A stretch of 10,000 nt of DNA from Baffinella frigidus. Its lineage: Eukaryota > Cryptophyceae > Cryptomonadales > Baffinellaceae. The translations under genes and the position numbers were made by a program. The notes beneath the pieces were generated by a model. That model did not search any database and had not been told where the DNA came from. It saw nothing but the letters and a program-made list of their open reading frames with translations. Below, in pieces: positions 6,031-10,000 of this stretch; position 1 is the stretch's first letter, and every line of letters begins with the position of its first letter. The DNA is taken from NCBI GenBank assembly GCA_026770585.1, contig MU646303.1:891694-901693 (forward strand), given 5' to 3'.

Positions 6031-6887
6031 TAACCATCGACATCCAGGCTCTCCACTACTGCCTCGAGCTCGCAGCAGTGGAGCGCTGCCACATCATGCG
6101 CGGCAGCGCACCCCGAGGAGAGCGTGTCGAGGTAGTCTAGAACCGCCTCGACCACGCAGCTCTCCTTTGGCGTCTGCGCCGAACCGGCGTCGCGGCAGAA
6201 GAAGGAACCGTCGGCGGCGGGCATGGAAGAGGAGGAGGCGGAGGCGGCGGCGGAGAAGGACGGGCAGGACACGGCTCGTGCTTGGATGCAGCACGGAGGC
6301 AGGATCATGGGCGGCGGCGCAGGTGGCTGAGCAGAAGAAGAGAAGGCGGAGAGACAGCGCCCCGGAGAAGAATATGTGCGATGGGGCGTCCCTTGGAATG
6401 ATGAGGGCGCGGAGGAGCCCCGGGAGAACGTCTTGTTCTCATCCCCCTCCAGGGTTGCAAAGGTGGCGCCCAGAAGCGGTCGCCGGTACGGCCACCCTTT
6501 CATGCCGGCGCGGCGACACACTTTCTTGAAGGTGGTTGGGCAGAGCCCCAGCATCTGCGCCGCCTGGTCGCGCGGGAGATGCGTCATGCTGTCAAGGATC
6601 GAGCGGTCCACAAACACAGCCCGGCTTCGCGGCGCGCCGATCGGAGCGCCCAGAGAAACGGAGCGTGTGTCGTCGATGGAGACGTGAAGGGACGTGTGGT
6701 CAGCGATGGAGCACGAGACAGCCCGTGAAAGGACAGCGGAGGCGTTGGATTCCGTTGTTGCCCACGATGCAGCGGCGGAGGTGGTTGCGAAGGCCACCTC
6801 AGTTACAAAGTGGTCATCCGTGGACGGATCGTTGAACGTGGACGAAGCTTCGTGGGGCCGCTCCTCAGCAGTGTCGGGGTCGGCCAT
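6030..6887 (-). CDS. RWP-RK domain transcription factor, 285 aa
   Basis: An uninterrupted minus-strand frame starts at ATG 6887 and ends at TAG 6030-6032. Residues about 95-140 match the RWP-RK DNA-binding domain: FVDRSILDSMTHLPRDQAAQ, then MLGLCPTTFKKVCRRAGM and KGWPYRRPLL. The family pattern is a helix with AA..LGVC.T.LKKICR..GI.RWPYRK. All hallmark positions are present except the first Arg of RWPYRK, which is Gly (GWPYRR). RWP-RK proteins act in the nucleus on nitrogen responses (NIN/NLP) or gametogenesis (RKD/MID) in plants and green algae. The N-terminal 90 residues are Ser/Thr/Ala-rich. The C-terminus (244-285) is acidic and amphipathic (VVEAVLDYLDTL, ELEAVVESLDVDG) and could activate transcription. 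No PB1 or GAF domain is visible, so it is closer in size to small RKD-type proteins than to NLPs. AATAAA follows the stop. G-boxes and heat-shock elements lie upstream. Confidence 0.85.
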   Translation of the reverse strand: MADPDTAEERPHEASSTFNDPSTDDHFVTEVAFATTSAAASWATTESNASAVLSRAVSCSIADHTSLHVSIDDTRSVSLGAPIGAPRSRAVFVDRSILDSMTHLPRDQAAQMLGLCPTTFKKVCRRAGMKGWPYRRPLLGATFATLEGDENKTFSRGSSAPSSFQGTPHRTYSSPGRCLSAFSSSAQPPAPPPMILPPCCIQARAVSCPSFSAAASASSSSMPAADGSFFCRDAGSAQTPKESCVVEAVLDYLDTLSSGCAAAHDVAALHCCELEAVVESLDVDG

Positions 6888-7141
6888 CGTGATGTATCTG
6901 GTGCCCGAGGTGCTGCCGGCTGTTTGCTGCGTGAATTATTCCCCCGGTTTGTGGAAAAAAAGTCATCGTTCGAATAGAAGCCTGGATCGTGACACGTTTC
7001 CCGTTCTCTCCAGTACATGTAGTAAACGTTTCATCTTGGTTTCTTTCTTGGGACCGGTCGCCAATAAATACAAAGATACTGACTTGCTGACATGAACCGT
7101 TGCTAAATTGGACAAAAACAGCTCACGACTCTCCAGGCACT

Positions 7142-7204
7142 CACGTGCAGAAATTCGTGAAAGAAACACGTGCAGCAACACGTAAACTTGCAGAAATTCG
7201 TGAA
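7142..7204. promoter_or_regulatory. two G-boxes (CACGTG) and a 16-bp direct repeat upstream of the RWP-RK gene
   Basis: CACGTG occurs at 7142-7147 and 7167-7172, spaced 25 bp. TGCAGAAATTCGTGAA occurs exactly at 7146-7161 and 7189-7204. The cluster lies 255-320 bp upstream of the RWP-RK ATG. G-boxes bind bHLH/bZIP factors in plants; here that role is inferred from motif and position only. Confidence 0.5.
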
Positions 7205-7223
7205 GACAAGACCATATGTACAT

Positions 7224-7254
7224 GTGTACCGGTACACGAGGCTCGTGCCGGTAC
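7224..7254. repeat. palindrome GTGTACCGGTACAC within an imperfect hairpin
   Basis: 7224-7237 is a perfect 14-bp palindrome. GTACCGGTACACGAG (7226-7240) also pairs with CTCGTGCCGGTAC (7242-7254) apart from two unpaired bases, so alternative stems are possible. It lies in the region upstream of the RWP-RK gene. Confidence 0.8.
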
Positions 7255-7295
7255 GTAGGTCCTACTGATACGAAGTTCTTTTTTGGCTCAGACAC

Positions 7296-7346
7296 GATGC
7301 TTCCACTTTCTTACGACACGATTTTCTACGACACGATGGAAGCATC
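7296..7346. repeat. 10-bp inverted repeat with internal CTACGACACGAT repeat
   Basis: GATGCTTCCA (7296-7305) and TGGAAGCATC (7337-7346) are exact inverted arms 31 bp apart. Between and beside them TACGACACGAT occurs twice. Possible cruciform or dimeric binding site. Confidence 0.7.
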
Positions 7347-7445
7347 ACGTCGTCAGCATGTAGTAAAATCCCTCTTCTGACAATGTGTTGTTTACAAAGA
7401 CACCGCGCCCGTCGAAATAAAAGAACGACGCAACCTGATGCTGAT

Positions 7446-7584
7446 TTCGAATGTTCTGGATCCATCTAGAACAATCTAGAGCCTTTGTCAGAAGCTTCCA
7501 GAACATTCGAAACAATACGAGCTCAAATGAAGGTTCCAGAACATTCGAAACAAAAAATGATCACTTCTCCAGCTTTTTCCAGAA
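7446..7584. promoter_or_regulatory. cluster of heat-shock elements (HSE)
   Basis: GAAgcTTCcaGAAcaTTC at 7491-7508 and GAAggTTCcaGAAcaTTC at 7529-7546 each show four perfectly phased alternating nGAAn/nTTCn pentamers, the binding site of trimeric heat-shock factor (HSF). They share a 20-bp identical core (7496-7515 and 7534-7553). An inverted, weaker copy GAAtgTTCtgGA lies at 7449-7460, and TTCcaGAA at 7577-7584. The cluster sits 560-700 bp upstream of the RWP-RK ATG and immediately left of dispersed repeat copy 2. Target gene is unproven: it may serve the RWP-RK gene, an unseen transcript, or a mobile element. Confidence 0.7.
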
Positions 7585-7627
7585 GGCCCCAGAACTCGCC
7601 AGTTCTTTTTTCTCGGGCACCGGGTCG

Positions 7628-7753
7628 CGAGCCTCTGCACTGGAGAGCTAAACGCGATCCGAAAGCAAAAATGCTTTCTCTGCAGTCCTTTCTACGGAAG
7701 GGCGTGGCGTTGGGCTATGTTGGGAGCATTTAAAACCTAAAGGACCTAAAGGA
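7628..7753 (+). repeat. dispersed repeat, copy 2 (about 126 bp)
   Basis: Bases 7628-7685 are identical to 2774-2831, and the rest is about as similar as expected for a diverging copy, ending in CCTAAAGGACCTAAAGG. In contrast to copy 1 it is preceded by the heat-shock element cluster. Its right end overlaps the predicted stop (TAG at 7746-7748) of a minus-strand open frame. Confidence 0.9.
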
Positions 7754-8169
7754 CGTGGAGGCTGTCGATCGTACATGTATCCCACACCTGTGGTGTGACA
7801 CCTCCGGGACCCTTGGGCTTCATATCCCGGAGAAGAAGCTTCACCTCGTTGAAGCGGTCGATCACCGCGGCGCCATTGTAATAATAACCCTGCAGCTCCT
7901 GCGCAACCCTCGCCAGGTTGATCCCCTCCGGAAAGGACGAGGGCTGCTCCGCCTTGAGCTTGCAGCGCGTACCGAGACACCGCCGACATGCCAGATTTCG
8001 AGATCGCCAGAACAGCCCCTGCGAGGGAGAGAAGGCCGCCCTGCCGCTCCATGTCGCCCTTCTTTGGCGGCGAGGTGAGGGGGCCCTTCTTTGGCGGCGA
8101 GGCGATCGGGGCATCGGCGCGGCGAGGAGAGCAGAGCTGGGCGCCGAAAGCATGCCCTTCTTCGGACAT
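7746..8169 (-). CDS. possible small minus-strand gene, last exon; function unknown
   Basis: The C-terminal part of one minus-strand frame reads protein-like: KLKAEQPSSFPEGINLARVA, QELQGYYYNGAAVIDRFNEV, KLLLRDMKPKGPGGVTPQVW, then DTCTIDSLHVL and TAG at 7746-7748. It is preceded by a good acceptor (CTTCTCTCCCTCGCAG, ending at about 8027), so this may be a 3' exon. A second frame offers ATG 8169 or ATG 8052 with a hydrophobic start (MERQGGLLSLAGAVLAIS), possibly a signal or transit peptide from an upstream exon. The N-terminal part is Arg/Pro-rich because of a 27-bp duplication. The join between frames is not resolved. No domain recognised. It could be a pseudogene ending in the dispersed repeat. 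Confidence 0.3.
8056..8102 (+). repeat. 27-bp tandem duplication (GCCCTTCTTTGGCGGCGAGG core)
   Basis: The 20-mer GCCCTTCTTTGGCGGCGAGG occurs at 8056-8075 and 8083-8102, a 27-bp period that keeps the reading frame. In one minus-strand frame it encodes a repeated SPPKKG. A partial third copy lies near 8153-8165. Confidence 0.85.
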
Positions 8170-8535
8170 TCCTCCGACACATATGTCTAAAATAAAACCG
8201 TTGAGCTGACCACGTACCAATTAAGACCAGTTGACTTTCAATAGTCACATTCAGGATTTTCCGCCGGTCGATTTTTCGGCCCATAAGGCTGGAATCTATG
8301 TCGATTATTGACACTTATTGACTTTATTCGAAAGAAAAATGCACGGCGCAGAATTGAGGCGAGCTTAGACTAAGAATCCGCGTTATCACCGGTCGAAGTC
8401 TAAGGCAAGAGACTGCCACTACCCATAATGAGGGATTCATCAAGGAGCTTCCCGCCAAAACCCGGTCAGACCGGTCGGCGCCTCTCCCACTTGAGCGCCA
8501 CCCGCTAATCACCAGCCGTGTATGCTGCCTTCATT
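8170..8535. other. intergenic stretch without a recognisable gene
   Basis: There is no supported gene here. A minus-strand frame at 8324-8512 is open but featureless. The stretch holds TTGACTTT-type W-box cores near 8229 and two copies of TTATTGAC at 8305-8312 and 8315-8322. It is more AT-rich than the segment to its left, so it could be upstream sequence of the small minus-strand frame ending at 7746. Confidence 0.4.
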
Positions 8536-9162
8536 CAGACCTAGAATAGATATAGCATAAATCTAGGATAGACCTGGGATAGACCTAGGATAGACCTCAG
8601 GATGCAACTAGGATTCACCTAGGATAGGCCTAGGATAGACCTAAGATCTGTCTGGGATAGACCTTGGAATTCACCTACGGTGGACCTGGAATAGACCGTG
8701 GGATTCATCCAGGATAGACCTGGATAAGCTCAAGGACGGACCTAGGATAGACCTAGGATAGACACAGGACAGACCAAGGATAGACCTAGGATAGATCCGG
8801 ACAGACCTAAATTATAGAACTCTGATAGACCTAGAATGGACCTAGATAAGATCTAGGATAGACCTGGGAATAGACCTAGGATAGACCCCAGAATCCAAGT
8901 AGGATTCACTCAGGATAGACATAGGAAAGACCTAGGATCGACCTGGGATAGACCTTAGGATTCACCTAGGAAGGACCTAGGATGGACCGCAGGATTCACC
9001 CAGGATAGACCCAGGATAGACCCAGAATAGTTTGTGCATATGTTGTAGGATAGACCTGAGATAGACCCAGGATAGACTTAGGACAGGCCTAGGATAGTCG
9101 CAGGATAGACTTGGGATAGACCCTAGGACAGACTTAGGATAGTCATAGAATATTCCCAGGAT
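8536..9162 (+). repeat. minisatellite of GATAGACCTAG-type 12-mers in two higher-order copies of about 291 bp
   Basis: The block is built from degenerate 12-bp units, consensus about TAGACCTAGGAT, with occasional GGATTCACC variants. The variants recur at a fixed distance: GACCTTGGAATTCACCTA near 8660 matches GACCTTAGGATTCACCTA near 8951, and GACCTAGAATAGA near 8538 matches GACCTAGAATGGA near 8828. Two larger copies (about 8536-8826 and 8827-9117) with a partial tail are therefore present. The second copy is interrupted by unrelated bases at about 9031-9046. There is no coding potential, since stops occur in all frames. Confidence 0.9.
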
Positions 9163-9910
9163 GAAGGGACCGTACAGGTTAGAGTTCGATGCATCAAGTC
9201 AACTGAAGAATGTGTTTAGTGAAATTTTAATTACCACTTATGGTGGGAGAGGTCTTCTCCTCCTGTCCAACAACCCACAGTAGGACCCTAGGGCGGAGCG
9301 TAGTCTTACTCACGCGTACCCACTGTATCGGGGGGGGGTCACAGCGTGTCTTATCACCTAGACGCCGGCTGGAGTTGAAATTCGATGGCTACATGACATT
9401 ATTTTTGAGGGGCATGAATGAACCCTCTTCATACGAAATAGGGCGTGAATTGGAGGCCCGCCTCCTGACGATTTCCATTTGTTTTGGTCTTTTGTAAAGC
9501 GTGGTGGCTAGGACCACCCTAGGGTCCTGGGCATCGGACAACCGCCGTAGGGCCCTAGGGGGGTGCGGGTGCGTGTATTCGAGATATATATGCAGCCCAC
9601 AGGGACTACTGCCAGAATGCCCTCACCTCTGATGTATTGTAGAGCAGTGCTGTCGGATCCTCAGCGTGGTGGTCATGTTGGGATCAACCCAAGTTGACTT
9701 GTAAGTCGCCGTGTATCCCTTTGCGGGTCAGAGCAGTCGTTGAACCAGGGACAGGGCAGAAATCGCGAGGCTCGGTGGCTTCCGTAGAAGGTGCATGACC
9801 TCTCTGAAGCCTAGCCTTCGTACATGGTTACCTCGCTCACAAGCAGGCGCGCCTCCCTGGGACCCAACAGTAGGCCTATTCATGTACTTACAAGGAGCTA
9901 AGAGACCCGA
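9163..9910. other. gene-poor stretch with CCTAGG-rich direct repeats
   Basis: No convincing gene is seen. A plus-strand ATG frame at 9240-9497 (85 codons) crosses a run of nine G (9330-9338) and has no domain. Related segments CAACCCACAGTAGGACCCTA.. (9271-9300) and CAACCGCCGTAGGGCCCTAG.. (9539-9567) are direct repeats about 268 bp apart. The second also resembles the right arm of the hairpin repeat at 781-800. Confidence 0.5.
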
Positions 9911-9939
9911 CCCCCCCCCCCCCCCCCCCCCCCCCCCCC
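9911..9939 (+). repeat. poly(C) tract, 29 bases
   Basis: An uninterrupted run of 29 C lies 32 bp before a second run of the same visible length. It would form G-quadruplex or i-motif structures. Homopolymer length is unreliable in most sequencing. Confidence 0.9.
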
Positions 9940-9968
9940 ACTCCAGATCTCGCAGGATCACTCCTCCT

Positions 9969-9971
<3 letters not shown>

Positions 9972-10000
<29 letters not shown>
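9972..10000 (+). repeat. poly(C) tract, at least 29 bases, continuing past the window
   Basis: The window ends inside this C run, so its true length is unknown. Together with 9911-9939 it forms a paired C-rich module around a 32-bp spacer. Confidence 0.9.

Noticed and set aside
5519-6529. A 336-codon plus-strand open frame taken as one protein
   Set aside because: Only its first part (to about 5713) looks coding. After 5790 it becomes Arg-rich, and beyond 6030 it is antisense to the RWP-RK gene. Its first codon is GTG, and better coding signal ends at 5940 in another frame.
7063-7068. Plus-strand AATAAA as a poly(A) signal, and likewise near 8189
   Set aside because: No plus-strand coding region precedes either site, so these are probably chance AT-rich hexamers.
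6376-7095. Several plus-strand open frames opposite and upstream of the RWP-RK gene
   Set aside because: They are complements of the GC-rich RWP-RK coding sequence or of its upstream region, without domains or their own signals.
9728-9961. A 77-codon minus-strand open frame with a Gly run
   Set aside because: It is opened by the poly(C) tract, and no part resembles a protein domain.

Overview
The window looks like nuclear DNA of a protist or alga with a TTTAGGG (plant-type) telomere repeat. The signs are TTTAGGG/CCCTAAA arrays, pyrimidine-rich intron acceptors with GTGAGG-type donors, an AATAAA poly(A) signal, minisatellites, and an RWP-RK transcription-factor gene. RWP-RK proteins are known from plants, green and other algae, cryptophytes, amoebozoans and oomycetes, so the lineage cannot be fixed from this window. 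No rRNA, tRNA, CRISPR array or bacterial-type operon is visible. Most of the window is repeat, and gene density is low.

Layout. Bases 1-97 may hold the edge of an exon. Bases 96-469 are a G-rich TTTAGGG array, and 3104-5485 a long degenerate CCCTAAA array. The two arrays point toward each other, as at a chromosome end-to-end fusion, with about 2.6 kb of unique sequence between them. The large array contains four copies of an unrelated motif of about 28 bp (core CTTCTGG). The interval 470-3103 carries a 30-bp hairpin repeat, several short tandem and inverted repeats, a probable split minus-strand gene for a secreted trypsin-like protein that has lost the catalytic His and Asp (1449-2422), a 180-bp fold-back element just upstream of it, and copy 1 of a dispersed repeat.

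From 5485 rightward there is a 5'-incomplete plus-strand gene for an acidic then lysine-rich protein (ends 5940). It converges with the best gene of the window, a minus-strand RWP-RK protein (6030-6887). Upstream of the RWP-RK start lie G-boxes, inverted repeats and, at 7446-7584, a cluster of heat-shock elements. Next come copy 2 of the dispersed repeat, a possible small minus-strand gene (about 7746-8169), a 12-bp minisatellite arranged in two higher-order copies of about 291 bp (8536-9162), a gene-poor stretch, and two 29-base C runs at the right edge.

No shared pathway links the genes. The RWP-RK gene with its possible heat-shock control region is the only regulatory unit suggested by the layout.
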